Part shown: positions 7,176 to 16,064 of the stretch, piece after piece
Position numbering within the stretch: position 1 is the stretch's first letter
Layout of the letters: the number at the start of each line of letters is the position of its first letter
Assembly (NCBI GenBank): GCA_023396225.1
Contig: JAEWWT010000023.1
Location: 48,245 to 112,244 of the forward strand
Reading direction: 5' to 3'
From: Bacillota bacterium
GTDB taxonomy: Bacteria > Bacillota > Clostridia > Oscillospirales > Ruminococcaceae
Length of the DNA stretch: 64,000 bases
Translations under genes and position numbers: made by a program
Notes under the pieces: generated by a model
Seen by the model: the letters and a program-made list of their open reading frames with translations, nothing else
Database searches by the model: none
Told to the model about the DNA's origin: nothing

Positions 7176-8498
7176 ATGGCACTGATTACACAAAGACCAA
7201 AGGGGACGCAGGATGTTCTGCCGACAGAAGCTTATAAGTGGCACACAGTTGAAAAACTTGCCTCAGAAACTGCTGAAGCATATGGCTTCAAGGAAATACG
7301 TTTCCCTGTTTTTGAACATACGGAACTGTTTACAAGAAGCGTTGGAGATACTACTGACGTCGTTCAGAAGGAAATGTATACATTCATTGACAAGGGAAGC
7401 AGAAGTGTTACTCTTCGTCCTGAGGGAACAGCAGGTGCTGCAAGAGCTGCCCTTGAAAACGGTATGCTAAATGATGCACTTCCACAGAAGGTTTATTATT
7501 TAATTCCATGTTTCAGATATGAAAAGCCGGAAGCAGGCAGATTAAGAGAATTTCATCAGTTTGGCGCTGAAATGTACGGAAGCCAGTCACCATGCGCTGA
7601 TGCTGATATTATTGCATTGGCTAAGAGCGTTATTGAAAGACTTGGGCTAAAGGATATTGAGTTGTATATTAACTCAATCGGATGTCCTGAATGCAGAAAG
7701 AAATATCAGGATGCTTTGAGAGAGCATTTCTCTGCAAGCAAGGATCAGCTTTGTGAGACCTGTCTTGGACGTCTTGAAAAGAACCCTATGCGTCTGCTTG
7801 ATTGTAAGAGCTCAATCTGTTCTGAAATTGCAAAGGACGCTCCGATTATTCTTGATTACCTTTGTGATGATTGTAAAAATCACTTTGAGACACTTAAAAA
7901 GAATCTTACTTCAATGGGGATTGATTTCAAAATTAACCCTAAGATTGTAAGAGGTCTTGATTACTATACAAAGACAGTTTTTGAGTTTGTTACAACAGCT
8001 ATCGGCTCGCAGGGAACAGTATGCGGTGGTGGACGTTATGACGGACTTATTGAGGAAATGGGCGGAAAGCCTGTTCCTGCGCTGGGCTTTGCAATGGGTA
8101 TTGAACGACTTATCCTTACTATGCAGAGCCAGGAATGTGATTTTATTGCCGCAAAGAAATGTGATCTTTATATTGCTTCAATGGGTGAAAAGGCTCTTGA
8201 TAAATCAATTATACTTGCAAAGGAACTTCGTGATGACGGCTATTATGTTGAATATGACATAATGGGCAGAGGTCTGAAGGCTCAGATGAAGTATGCCGAT
8301 AAAATCAACGCTACATTCACGATGGTTCTTGGTGATAATGAACTTGAAACAAAGATGGCAAAGCTTAAGAATATGGCTACAGGAGAACAGACAGATATAA
8401 GTCTTGACGGAGAAAAGTTCATTAATGCTTTTTCAAACAGCGTTGTTGAAGAAATGTTTGATAATCTGAGCTTTGGAGAGGGCATGTTACAAAAATAA
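7176..8498 (+). CDS. hisS: Histidine-tRNA ligase
   Basis: Class II synthetase that charges tRNA-His. The 440 residues show RPEGTAGAAR, motif 2 in FRYEKPEAGRLREFHQFG, the histidine signature GLDYYTKTVFEF, motif 3 GFAMGIERL, and a C-terminal anticodon-binding domain (about 335-430). Cys pairs CPEC, CETC and CDDC in the insertion region suggest a bound metal, as in many Firmicutes HisRS. ATG 7164 (MVIN extension) lies directly against the ribosome site AAAGGA. ATG 7176, 12 nt after it, is preferred. It is followed after 88 bp by aspS and preceded by a T-box unit. Confidence 0.97.
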   Translation: MALITQRPKGTQDVLPTEAYKWHTVEKLASETAEAYGFKEIRFPVFEHTELFTRSVGDTTDVVQKEMYTFIDKGSRSVTLRPEGTAGAARAALENGMLNDALPQKVYYLIPCFRYEKPEAGRLREFHQFGAEMYGSQSPCADADIIALAKSVIERLGLKDIELYINSIGCPECRKKYQDALREHFSASKDQLCETCLGRLEKNPMRLLDCKSSICSEIAKDAPIILDYLCDDCKNHFETLKKNLTSMGIDFKINPKIVRGLDYYTKTVFEFVTTAIGSQGTVCGGGRYDGLIEEMGGKPVPALGFAMGIERLILTMQSQECDFIAAKKCDLYIASMGEKALDKSIILAKELRDDGYYVEYDIMGRGLKAQMKYADKINATFTMVLGDNELETKMAKLKNMATGEQTDISLDGEKFINAFSNSVVEEMFDNLSFGEGMLQK

Positions 8499-8586
8499 CA
8501 GAGAGTGTTTTATCTACACATAAGTTTATTGTAAACTCTTAAAATTTATAAAGATAGCAATATATACTTGAAAGGAAATGAAAACA

Positions 8587-10362
8587 ATGGCTGATAATAT
8601 GAAAGGTTTGAAGCGTACTCACTATTGTGGAGAAGTGCTTAAAGCAGGAGAAACAGTTACAGTAGGGGGATATGTTGACAATGTCAGAGATAAGGGCGCT
8701 CTGATTTTCATAGTTCTTAGAGACCGCACAGGCGTTGTTCAGCTTACATTTGACGAAACAACAAGCAGAGAGGTTTTTGAAAAGGCTTCAACCTGCCATT
8801 CTGAATATGTTCTCATGGTAAAGGGTGTAGTCAAGGAACGTGAAAGCAAGAATGACAAGATTGCAACCGGTAACATTGAGATCTTCGTAGACGACCTCCG
8901 TATTCTTGCAAAGGCTCAGACACCTCCTTTTGAAATTGTAGATAATACAAATACAAACGAAGAGTTAAGACTAAAGTATCGTTATCTTGATCTCAGAAGA
9001 AAAACTTTGCAGGATAATATCATTATGAGAAGTAAGATTGCAAAGTCTGCAAGAGATTACTTCCATGAAAACGGATTTATTGAAATTGAAACTCCAATGA
9101 TGATTAAGTCAACTCCTGAGGGCGCAAGAGATTACCTTGTTCCGTCAAGAGTACATCAGGGCAAGTTCTATGCTCTTCCACAGTCACCGCAGATTTACAA
9201 GCAGCTTCTTATGATTGCAGGCTTTGACAGATATATTCAGCTTGCAAGATGTTTCAGAGATGAAGATTTGCGTGCTGACAGACAGCCTGAATTTACTCAG
9301 ATTGACCTTGAAATGTCATTTGTTGATATAGATGATATTCTTGAAATGGGTGAGGGGTTTGTAAGCCGTCTGTTCAAGGATGTTCTTAACGTTGATATTC
9401 CAACTCCGCTTCCAAGAATGAAGTACGAGGATGCAATGGCAAGATACGGCTCTGATAAGCCTGATACACGTTTTGACATGGAAATTGTGGATTTGTCTGA
9501 TACAGTTAAGAGTTGCGGCTTTGGTGTGTTCACATCTGCTATTGAAGCAGGCGGTTCAGTAAGAGCAGTCACAGCAAAGAATGCAGCACACACACTTACT
9601 CGTAAGGAAATTGACAAGCTTACAGAATATGTTCGTGGAATAGGCGCAAAGGGACTTGCATACATCCGTTGGATTGACGATGAACCGAACTGCTCATTCT
9701 CAAAATTCCTTGCTGAGGGCGAACTTGAAACAATTCTTAAGGCTGCAGGCGCAGAAAAGGGCGATGTTGTTCTTATCGTTGCAGACAAAAACAGCATCAC
9801 ACTTCCAACACTCGGTTCGCTCCGTCTTAAGGTTGCAAAGCAGCTTAATATTATTCCTGAGGGCTTTAACTTCCTCTGGATTACAGAATTCCCATTCTTT
9901 GAATATGATGAGGAAAACGGTCAGTGGCTTGCAATGCATCATCCTTTCACAATGCCAATGGATGAGTGCTTACAGTATCTTGACAGTGATCCTGCAAAGG
10001 TTTATGCAAAGGCATATGACCTCGTTCTCAATGGAACAGAGCTTTCAAGCGGCTCAATAAGAATTACTGATTATGAACTCCAGCAGAGAATGTTTAAGGC
10101 TCTCGGACTTACAGATGAAGAAATTGAAGCTAAATTTGGATTTCTTGTTGAAGCATACAAGTACGGTGCTGCTCCTCACGGAGGAATGGGTATTGGACTT
10201 GACAGAATTGCAATGATCATGTGCGGAGCTGATAATCTTCGTGATGTAACTGCATTTCCTAAGGTACAGAACGCATCTGAACTTATGTCATCTTGTCCGT
10301 CAGTTGTTGATCTGGAATCACTTAATGTTCTCGGCATAGAAATCAAGAAAGCAGAAAAGTAA
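8587..10362 (+). CDS. aspS: Aspartate-tRNA ligase
   Basis: Class II synthetase charging tRNA-Asp. The 591 residues are the normal bacterial length and include an N-terminal OB fold (about 15-105), motif 1 region FIEIETPMM, substrate loop PQSPQIYKQLLM, motif 2 FRDEDLRADRQPEFTQ, the bacterial GAD insertion (about 285-415), and motif 3 GMGIGLDRIAM. An ATG at 8578 touches the ribosome site AAAGGA (8571-8576), so ATG 8587 (10 nt spacing) is chosen. It is the last gene of the T-box unit and has a clear terminator. Confidence 0.97.
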   Translation: MADNMKGLKRTHYCGEVLKAGETVTVGGYVDNVRDKGALIFIVLRDRTGVVQLTFDETTSREVFEKASTCHSEYVLMVKGVVKERESKNDKIATGNIEIFVDDLRILAKAQTPPFEIVDNTNTNEELRLKYRYLDLRRKTLQDNIIMRSKIAKSARDYFHENGFIEIETPMMIKSTPEGARDYLVPSRVHQGKFYALPQSPQIYKQLLMIAGFDRYIQLARCFRDEDLRADRQPEFTQIDLEMSFVDIDDILEMGEGFVSRLFKDVLNVDIPTPLPRMKYEDAMARYGSDKPDTRFDMEIVDLSDTVKSCGFGVFTSAIEAGGSVRAVTAKNAAHTLTRKEIDKLTEYVRGIGAKGLAYIRWIDDEPNCSFSKFLAEGELETILKAAGAEKGDVVLIVADKNSITLPTLGSLRLKVAKQLNIIPEGFNFLWITEFPFFEYDEENGQWLAMHHPFTMPMDECLQYLDSDPAKVYAKAYDLVLNGTELSSGSIRITDYELQQRMFKALGLTDEEIEAKFGFLVEAYKYGAAPHGGMGIGLDRIAMIMCGADNLRDVTAFPKVQNASELMSSCPSVVDLESLNVLGIEIKKAEK

Positions 10363-10366
10363 TTTC

Positions 10367-10401
10367 AAGAGCAGAATTGCAATAGCAGTTCTGCTCTTTT
10401 T
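10367..10401 (+). terminator. Terminator of the hisS-aspS unit
   Basis: AGAGCAGAA (10368-10376) / TTCTGCTCT (10389-10397) followed by TTTT. Confidence 0.9.
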
Positions 10402-10942
10402 CGACAAATATCTGATTTTTATACTGTAATAATAACAAAACGAAGTAGTAAACTTTGAGCATTATTTTACTTGTTTTTTTGCTGGTTTACAATATTTTTC
10501 AACAGCTAAAGTTGAAAACTTTTACCTTTTTATGTTGAAAACCTGTTGAAAAAGTGGAAAAGTCCCGCAATCAACGTAGATAAGGGGCATAAAATGTCGA
10601 ATTATTCAACAGTTTTTCCTTGTTTCCACATTTTCAACCAAGTTTTCAACATGATGTATAATTATACATATGGTTTACCATAAATAATTAAATTTGTATT
10701 AATTCGCTTTATTTTCAGCTTACTTTCACATAATTTACACAGAAATCAATTATTATAACATTGTACTCAAATGGTACACCTTTTATTGAAGATAGTGATT
10801 ACCCCATCACAGTCTGATGCGAAAGCATTATAAAAGGAACAGTCTCTATAATATTTACCCCATATTATGGAGTCTCCCCAATAATCCTATATCATATTTG
10901 CCCTTGTTTGCTACCCCCAAACAAGGGTCCCTTTTTGCTCAA
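10402..10942. other. Non-coding convergent gap with clustered GTTGAAAA words
   Basis: Between aspS and rnfB. No credible gene is seen. Six exact copies of GTTGAAAA or its complement occur in 155 bp: 10496-10503 (-), 10511-10518 (+), 10534-10541 (+), 10545-10552 (+), 10631-10638 (-) and 10643-10650 (-). Looser relatives occur near 10554 and 10623 (TTTCCACA). The rest is AT-rich. A palindrome ATGGTTTACCAT lies near 10669-10680. The far end carries the hairpin at 10901-10936. Confidence 0.6.
10901..10936 (+). terminator. Plus-strand hairpin with T run, source transcript unknown
   Basis: CCCTTGTTTG (10901-10910) pairs perfectly with CAAACAAGGG (10918-10927), followed by TCCCTTTTT. aspS already has its own terminator 500 bp upstream, so this may end a small RNA or act as a second stop before the opposing rnf unit. 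Confidence 0.65.
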
Positions 10943-10972
10943 AAAAGCGGTAAGATTTTTCTTACCGCTTTT
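10943..10972 (-). terminator. Terminator of the rnf unit
   Basis: AAAAGCGGTAAG (10943-10954) / CTTACCGCTTTT (10961-10972). It is symmetric, so it can work in both directions. It lies 8 bp past the rnfB stop. Confidence 0.88.
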
Positions 10973-10980
10973 ATTATTAT

Positions 10981-11808
10981 TTATTTTTCTTCCATCTTAA
11001 CTTCATATACAGTATCGCATTTGCGAATTGCCTTTGTCGGGCATGCATCTGCGCATTTTCCACAGGATGTGCATTTGTCGTAATCAATCTTTGCAAGATT
11101 ATTTTCAACATGTATTGCGTCAAATTCACATTTCTTTTCGCAAATTTTACATCCTATACAGCCACTCTTGCAAACTGATTTTACTATCTTTCCGATTTCT
11201 GTGGATGAACAGCAGACATCAATATGATTAGTAATATCATGTACAATTATGAGATTGTTCGGGCAAGCTTTTGTACAAATCCCGCAGCCGATACACTTTG
11301 ACTTATCAACACGAGCAAGTCCGTCCCTAATGATTATTGCATTATTAGGACAAACCACTGCACAGTCGCCAAAACCGAGGCACCCATGAGTACATTCCTC
11401 TGACCCATTGTAGAATTTATTTGCAGCAAGACATGTCTGGATTCCGCTGTATTTGTATTTAGATGCTGTTGCATTGCAGTCACCGTTACAACGTACAACT
11501 GCAACCTGAGGAACGGCAGCACCTGCGTCTGCAATCCCCATAATAGCGGCAATTTTTGAAGAAGAATCAGCACCCCCAGGACGGCAAAGATTTGTCGCAA
11601 CGCCGTTTTTTACAACTGCTGTTGCATAGTCAGCACAGCCTGAAAATCCGCATGCACCGCAGTTTACCTGTGGGAGAGCTTCATTTACAGCTTCAATTCT
11701 CTCATCAACTTTTACTTCAAAAGCTTTGGAGGCAACTGTAAGAAGCAAGCCTGATAATCCTCCCATTACAGCGAAGATTATTATAGGCAATATATAAGTT
11801 TCAACCAT
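10981..11808 (-). CDS. rnfB: Rnf complex iron-sulfur subunit RnfB
   Basis: Membrane-anchored ferredoxin-type subunit that accepts electrons from reduced ferredoxin and feeds the Rnf ion pump. The 275 residues start with a membrane helix (about 5-27), followed by the 4Fe-4S domain NCGACGFSGC...C (about 49-75), then several CxxCxxCxxxCP ferredoxin motifs, including CIGCGICTKACP, CIGCKICEKKCE and CTSCGKCADACP. It is the last gene of rnfCDGEAB. ATG follows GGGGGTGG. Confidence 0.96.
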   Translation of the reverse strand: MVETYILPIIIFAVMGGLSGLLLTVASKAFEVKVDERIEAVNEALPQVNCGACGFSGCADYATAVVKNGVATNLCRPGGADSSSKIAAIMGIADAGAAVPQVAVVRCNGDCNATASKYKYSGIQTCLAANKFYNGSEECTHGCLGFGDCAVVCPNNAIIIRDGLARVDKSKCIGCGICTKACPNNLIIVHDITNHIDVCCSSTEIGKIVKSVCKSGCIGCKICEKKCEFDAIHVENNLAKIDYDKCTSCGKCADACPTKAIRKCDTVYEVKMEEK

Positions 11809-11820
11809 CTTGCCACCCCC

Positions 11821-12399
11821 TTACGAAAACATACCCGAAAAGCCCATAAAGCTTACGGATACAATTGAAGCGGCAATAAGTGTTGCAGGAATACCCTTGA
11901 AAGTGTCTGGAATATCAGACTTTTCAACTCTTGAACGCACTCCGCTGAAAAGTACAAGTGCAAGTGTAAATCCAAGGCCTGCACCAAGAGAGTTTACAAG
12001 GGACTGAACAAATGTATAACTGTTGTCTATGTTGAGGATTGTTACCCCGAGGACAGCACAGTTTGTTGTGATAAGCGGAAGAAATACGCCGAGAGCTTTA
12101 TAAAGTGACGGAACTTTCTTCTTGAGGATAATTTCAACAAGCTGAACGAACAACGCAATTATAAGGATAAATGCAATTGTCTTAAGGTAGTCAAGTCCCA
12201 TAGGAACAAGAATCAAAGAGTAAATAGGGAATGTGCAAAGTGTAGCACAAATCATTACAAAGGTTACTGCAACACCCATTCCGATTGCACTGTCAAGCTT
12301 TTTTGAAACACCGAGAAATGGGCAGATACCCATGAATTTTGAAAGTACAAAGTTGTCAACAAGCATTGCACTCAGTAAAATAACAATAAGCTCTTTCAT
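11821..12399 (-). CDS. rnfA: Rnf complex membrane subunit RnfA
   Basis: Six-helix integral membrane subunit of the ferredoxin:NAD+ oxidoreductase, paralogous to RnfE and related to NqrE. The 192 residues show the duplicated signatures FVLSKFMGICPFLGVSKK near the N-terminus and LITTNCAVLGV in the second half; the conserved Cys in each is thought to hold an iron-sulfur centre. It starts 2 bp after the rnfE stop, with GGGAGG in the end of rnfE as ribosome site. Confidence 0.96.
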   Translation of the reverse strand: MKELIVILLSAMLVDNFVLSKFMGICPFLGVSKKLDSAIGMGVAVTFVMICATLCTFPIYSLILVPMGLDYLKTIAFILIIALFVQLVEIILKKKVPSLYKALGVFLPLITTNCAVLGVTILNIDNSYTFVQSLVNSLGAGLGFTLALVLFSGVRSRVEKSDIPDTFKGIPATLIAASIVSVSFMGFSGMFS

Positions 12400-12401
12400 A
12401 A

Positions 12402-13079
12402 TCAGTTACAGCCTCCCTCTTTGTTGAAAGTAGGACAATTTGCGGCATTAGGACAGGCATGACATCCGATTTCCTGCGGTGGCTTTTTCTTTGCAAGCTT
12501 GTTTACAAGTGCAATTACACAGCCGAGTACAAAGAATCCGCCTGCCGGCATAATGAAAAGGGTCATTGTAGAAGGAAGATGAAGGGACATTCCCATCCAC
12601 TTGCCTGTTCCCATGATTTCTCTTATTGACCCCATGGTAAAGAGTGATAATGTAAAACCAAGCCCCATTCCTACTGCGTCAAGGAAAGATTTGAAAACAT
12701 TGTTCTTTGAAGCAAATGCTTCTGCACGTCCAAGAATGATACAGTTTACAGTGATAAGCGAAAGGAAAAGTCCCAGTCTGTCATAAAGATCAGGGAGATA
12801 TCCTTTCATAAGAAATTCAATCAGCGTTACAAAGCTTGCTATTACAACTATAAAAGATGGTAGACGAACAGCTTTTGGAATGATATTTTTCAGCAGGGAA
12901 ATTACAATATTTGAACAGATAAGTACAAAAGTAGTTGCAAGTCCCATGCCAATGCCGTTTTCAGCCATAGTTGTTACTGCAAGTGTAGGACACATTCCAA
13001 GAAGGGTAACAAGCGTCGGGTTTTCTTTTATAATGCCTTTTGTAAGTTCATAAAGATTACTCTTTTTATTTTCACTCAT
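12402..13079 (-). CDS. rnfE: Rnf complex membrane subunit RnfE
   Basis: Six-helix membrane subunit paired with RnfA. The 225 residues carry TLVTLLGMCPTLAVTT and LITVNCIILGRAEAFA, the two Cys-bearing family motifs. The C-terminal tail beyond the last helix is Cys-rich (CHACPNAANCPTFN...GGC), a feature found in clostridial RnfE proteins whose role is not known to me. The start overlaps the rnfG stop by 8 bp, implying coupled translation. Confidence 0.96.
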   Translation of the reverse strand: MSENKKSNLYELTKGIIKENPTLVTLLGMCPTLAVTTMAENGIGMGLATTFVLICSNIVISLLKNIIPKAVRLPSFIVVIASFVTLIEFLMKGYLPDLYDRLGLFLSLITVNCIILGRAEAFASKNNVFKSFLDAVGMGLGFTLSLFTMGSIREIMGTGKWMGMSLHLPSTMTLFIMPAGGFFVLGCVIALVNKLAKKKPPQEIGCHACPNAANCPTFNKEGGCN

Positions 13080-13734
13080 CGATTATCTCCCCTTTCTTTT
13101 CAGTATAGGTTACTGCAGCATATGTTACAGCATTATTCATTCCTTTAGAGGAGAAGGTTGCTCCGGTTATTGCATCAAATTCAAATCCGTCATCTGAAGA
13201 TGTTGCACCAGTTTGCATATCATAAAGCTTCCTGCGTTCTTCATCAGTACCCCAAATGGCCTTCTTTTTTGGATCGTTATCAGTTTTAACAGTAGGAAAT
13301 TCAAAAAGATCAGCAGATACTCCTGAAAACTGATTAAGAAATGCAGGATCCTGAACCTTTGTTCCAAGACCAGGAGTTTCTTTAATATCAATGATTGAAA
13401 CGCCCTTGATTGTTCCGTCAGGAGAAATTCCGACAAGAACATGAAGTCCGCCTTTTGAGTATCCGTCTGCAAAAACTTCAAAGGCAACATTGTTGTCGGC
13501 GTCTTTCATTATAGAAGTAATTCCATCATAAGTCTTTACAGTACCATCATCATTTTTAAGCATTTCAAAGCCGTTGTCTGAGCCATATATTTCTGTAAGT
13601 CCGCCTTTAAGCTTATCAGTTATTACGCCTGTATTATCCTTGTATGTAGCTTTATATGCAAATACAAGAAGTCCGCAGGTTATAAGGCAGATAAGCATAA
13701 GAACTAGAGGCGGCATAATAAATTCCTTTTTCAA
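13072..13734 (-). CDS. rnfG: Rnf complex FMN-binding subunit RnfG
   Basis: Electron-carrying subunit with covalently bound FMN on the outer face. The 220 residues have one N-terminal membrane helix and an FMN-binding domain ending with ITGATFSSKGM, where the second Thr of TGAT is the expected flavinylation site added by ApbE; an apbE gene heads this unit. The start is taken as TTG 13734, 8 nt after AAAGGAGGG and directly after the rnfD stop (TGAGTTG). The longer reading frame from TTG 13755 would start inside the ribosome site. Confidence 0.95.
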   Translation of the reverse strand: MKKEFIMPPLVLMLICLITCGLLVFAYKATYKDNTGVITDKLKGGLTEIYGSDNGFEMLKNDDGTVKTYDGITSIMKDADNNVAFEVFADGYSKGGLHVLVGISPDGTIKGVSIIDIKETPGLGTKVQDPAFLNQFSGVSADLFEFPTVKTDNDPKKKAIWGTDEERRKLYDMQTGATSSDDGFEFDAITGATFSSKGMNNAVTYAAVTYTEKKGEIIDE

Positions 13735-13735
13735 C

Positions 13736-14707
13736 TCAGGTTCCCTCCTTTGCAATTTTTGCTCCGAGAGGAACAGTTCTGGTAAGTCTGTCTATATAAG
13801 GGGTAAGGAGATTCATAAGCAGTATTGAGAAAGAAACACCCTCAGGATAATTACTAAACTGTCTTATAATAAATGTAATAATACCACATCCAAGACCGAA
13901 AATAATCTTGCCCTTTGTTGTGAGAGGGGTTGTTGAATAGTCTGTTGCCATGAAAATAGCGCCGATCATAAGTCCGCCTGCAAAAATCTGATAAACAGTT
14001 TCAACTCCGCTGCCTGTGTAAATGAAGGTGAGCAGGGCAAGTGAGCCGATAAATGCAAGAGGTGTTGCAGGAGAGATTACTCTTAAAGAAGCAAGATACA
14101 CACCGCCGATAATAAGTGCAATTGCACATGTTTCGCCAAGACAGCCTCCTGTTGTTCCGAGAAGAAGATCCTTGAAAGCGAAAGGTGCAATTCTGTTTGT
14201 TCCATTGTCAAGCCACTGTACAGCAAGAGGTGTTGCTCCTGTTACAATATCAGTTGAATTGATCTTATAGAAGAATGGAACTGCCCATGTTGACATCTGT
14301 GAAGTGAATGACAGCATCAGAACAATTCGTGCGACGATAGCAGGGTTTGCAAAGTTCTGCCCAATGCCGCCGAAAAGCTGTTTAACTATTACTATTGCAA
14401 TAAAACTGCCGATTACAGCAATGTAAAGAGGAATTGTTGCAGGAAGGTTCATTGCAAGGAGTATGCCTGTTACAACTGCTGATAGATCGGAAATTGTCTG
14501 TTCACGTTTCATAATAATACGTGAAAATCCTTCAAAAACCACACAGGAAGTAACACAGATAAATATTACTATTAATGCTCTCAATCCAAAAATAATTCCA
14601 CTTGCTACAATTGCAGGGAAAAGTGCAATTATTACTTGGAGCATGATAAACTTCGTTGACAGAAAAGATGATCTGTGCGGCGAAGGTGAAACTATCAATC
14701 CTTTCAA
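13736..14707 (-). CDS. rnfD: Rnf complex membrane subunit RnfD
   Basis: Polytopic membrane subunit with about nine or ten helices that carries a covalent FMN. The sequence VTGATPLAVQW contains the TGAT-type flavinylation motif. The 323-residue length is usual. The start is taken as TTG 14707, because GAAAGGA ends 8 nt before it. The TTG at 14731 lies upstream of that ribosome site. Its stop is followed after one base by the rnfG start. Confidence 0.94.
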   Translation of the reverse strand: MKGLIVSPSPHRSSFLSTKFIMLQVIIALFPAIVASGIIFGLRALIVIFICVTSCVVFEGFSRIIMKREQTISDLSAVVTGILLAMNLPATIPLYIAVIGSFIAIVIVKQLFGGIGQNFANPAIVARIVLMLSFTSQMSTWAVPFFYKINSTDIVTGATPLAVQWLDNGTNRIAPFAFKDLLLGTTGGCLGETCAIALIIGGVYLASLRVISPATPLAFIGSLALLTFIYTGSGVETVYQIFAGGLMIGAIFMATDYSTTPLTTKGKIIFGLGCGIITFIIRQFSNYPEGVSFSILLMNLLTPYIDRLTRTVPLGAKIAKEGT

Positions 14708-14753
14708 AATATCAGTTCCTTTCGTATTCAATAAATTTATTTAATCAGATATA

Positions 14754-16040
14754 TTATTTTTTCCTTGGGAGAATCCCTTTTGCAAGCTGATTTACTTCTG
14801 CAAGCGGACGGTTAGCAGGACATACATATGAGCAGCAGCCGCAGTTCATGCAGAGTATAAGCCTCAGATCCTGAAGTACCTTTACATCCTTACTTTTGTA
14901 AGCTGATTCAAGCAACATAGGCATCAGGTTCATCGGGCAGGCATTTGCGCACATTCCGCATCTGATACAGGAGGTTGTTTTAGGAATTTTTACATCCTTG
15001 AATGCAAGGACAGCATTATTCTGCTTGATGACAGGCTGATCTGTATCATACAGGCACATACCCATCATAGGTCCGCCGTAAAGAACCTTTTCAGGCTTTT
15101 CAGCACCGCAGTATTCAAGTATTTCTGATACTCTTGTTCCTATAAGAACAGTGTAGTTACCGGAGTTCTTAGTAATTGCATTTCCGTCAACAGTAAGACG
15201 TCTTGATATGAGAGGTATACCTGTACGTGAGTATTTGTTAATAAATGAAACAGTAGATACGTTCATAACAATAATGCCTTGATTAGACGGCAGTTCACCT
15301 TCTGCAATGATACGTCCAGTTGCTGCGTATGAAATAACTTTTTCAGCACCCTGCGGGTAACTTGACGGGAGAGTAACTACATCAATGGAGTTGATATTTT
15401 CGGTTTTGCTTGTCATAAGTTTAATTGCTTCAGGCTTATTAGATTCTATACAGATTTTACAGTGAGGTATTCCGAGATATTTCTGGACAAGAAGAATACC
15501 CTCAATAATATCAGTAGGACTTTCGAGCATTTCCCTGTAGTCGGAGGTGATGTACGGTTCACATTCAGCAGCGTTGATAACAAGTGTATCAATAGGAGTT
15601 TTGACTGCGTCAAAGTTCAGTTTTATGTGGGTAGGGAAACCTGCACCGCCAAGACCTGTAAGTCCGCTTTCCCTTATTGCAGAAATAAGAGACTGTGAAT
15701 CAGTGATTTCCGGAACTGAAATGTCAGGGCACATTGTCTGGAGTCCGTCTGTTTCAATCACAACAGCTTTACAGACAGCACCGCTTGAAAGAAGAAAGTC
15801 TGTAATGGTAGTTACCTTGCCAGATACTGAAGAGTGGATTGGTGCAGACATAAATGCGTCTGTGTCACCAATTTTTTGTCCTACGGTAACTTCATCACCA
15901 GGCTTGACAAGACAATTACACGATGCGCCCATTGACTGGGACATAGGAATCAGTACCGATGACGGCAACGGGAAATCCATAGTTTCGCAGTCCTGAGTGT
16001 TCTTGTCATGACTGAGATGTATGCCGTTAAGTTTTTTCAT
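14754..16040 (-). CDS. rnfC: Rnf complex NADH-binding iron-sulfur subunit RnfC
   Basis: Peripheral subunit that passes electrons to NAD+. The 428 residues contain the nucleotide/FMN-binding region with GLTGLGGAGFPTHIK (about 137-151), a SLBB-like region, and two 4Fe-4S motifs CIRCGMCANACP and CMNCGCCSYVCP near the C-terminus. ATG 16040 follows GAGGTATATAA. It is the first of the six rnf genes, which are tightly packed downstream. Confidence 0.96.
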   Translation of the reverse strand: MKKLNGIHLSHDKNTQDCETMDFPLPSSVLIPMSQSMGASCNCLVKPGDEVTVGQKIGDTDAFMSAPIHSSVSGKVTTITDFLLSSGAVCKAVVIETDGLQTMCPDISVPEITDSQSLISAIRESGLTGLGGAGFPTHIKLNFDAVKTPIDTLVINAAECEPYITSDYREMLESPTDIIEGILLVQKYLGIPHCKICIESNKPEAIKLMTSKTENINSIDVVTLPSSYPQGAEKVISYAATGRIIAEGELPSNQGIIVMNVSTVSFINKYSRTGIPLISRRLTVDGNAITKNSGNYTVLIGTRVSEILEYCGAEKPEKVLYGGPMMGMCLYDTDQPVIKQNNAVLAFKDVKIPKTTSCIRCGMCANACPMNLMPMLLESAYKSKDVKVLQDLRLILCMNCGCCSYVCPANRPLAEVNQLAKGILPRKK

Positions 16041-16064
16041 TTATATACCTCGCTTTACTAAAAA

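Noticed and set aside
10402..10942. Reading the GTTGAAAA cluster as the chromosomal origin
   Set aside because: No exact DnaA boxes, no dnaA or rpmH nearby, and the flanking genes converge rather than diverge. Kept only as an unexplained cluster.
10817..11083. 88-codon plus-strand frame running into rnfB
   Set aside because: It has no ribosome site, runs through two terminator hairpins, and its second half is antisense to rnfB.
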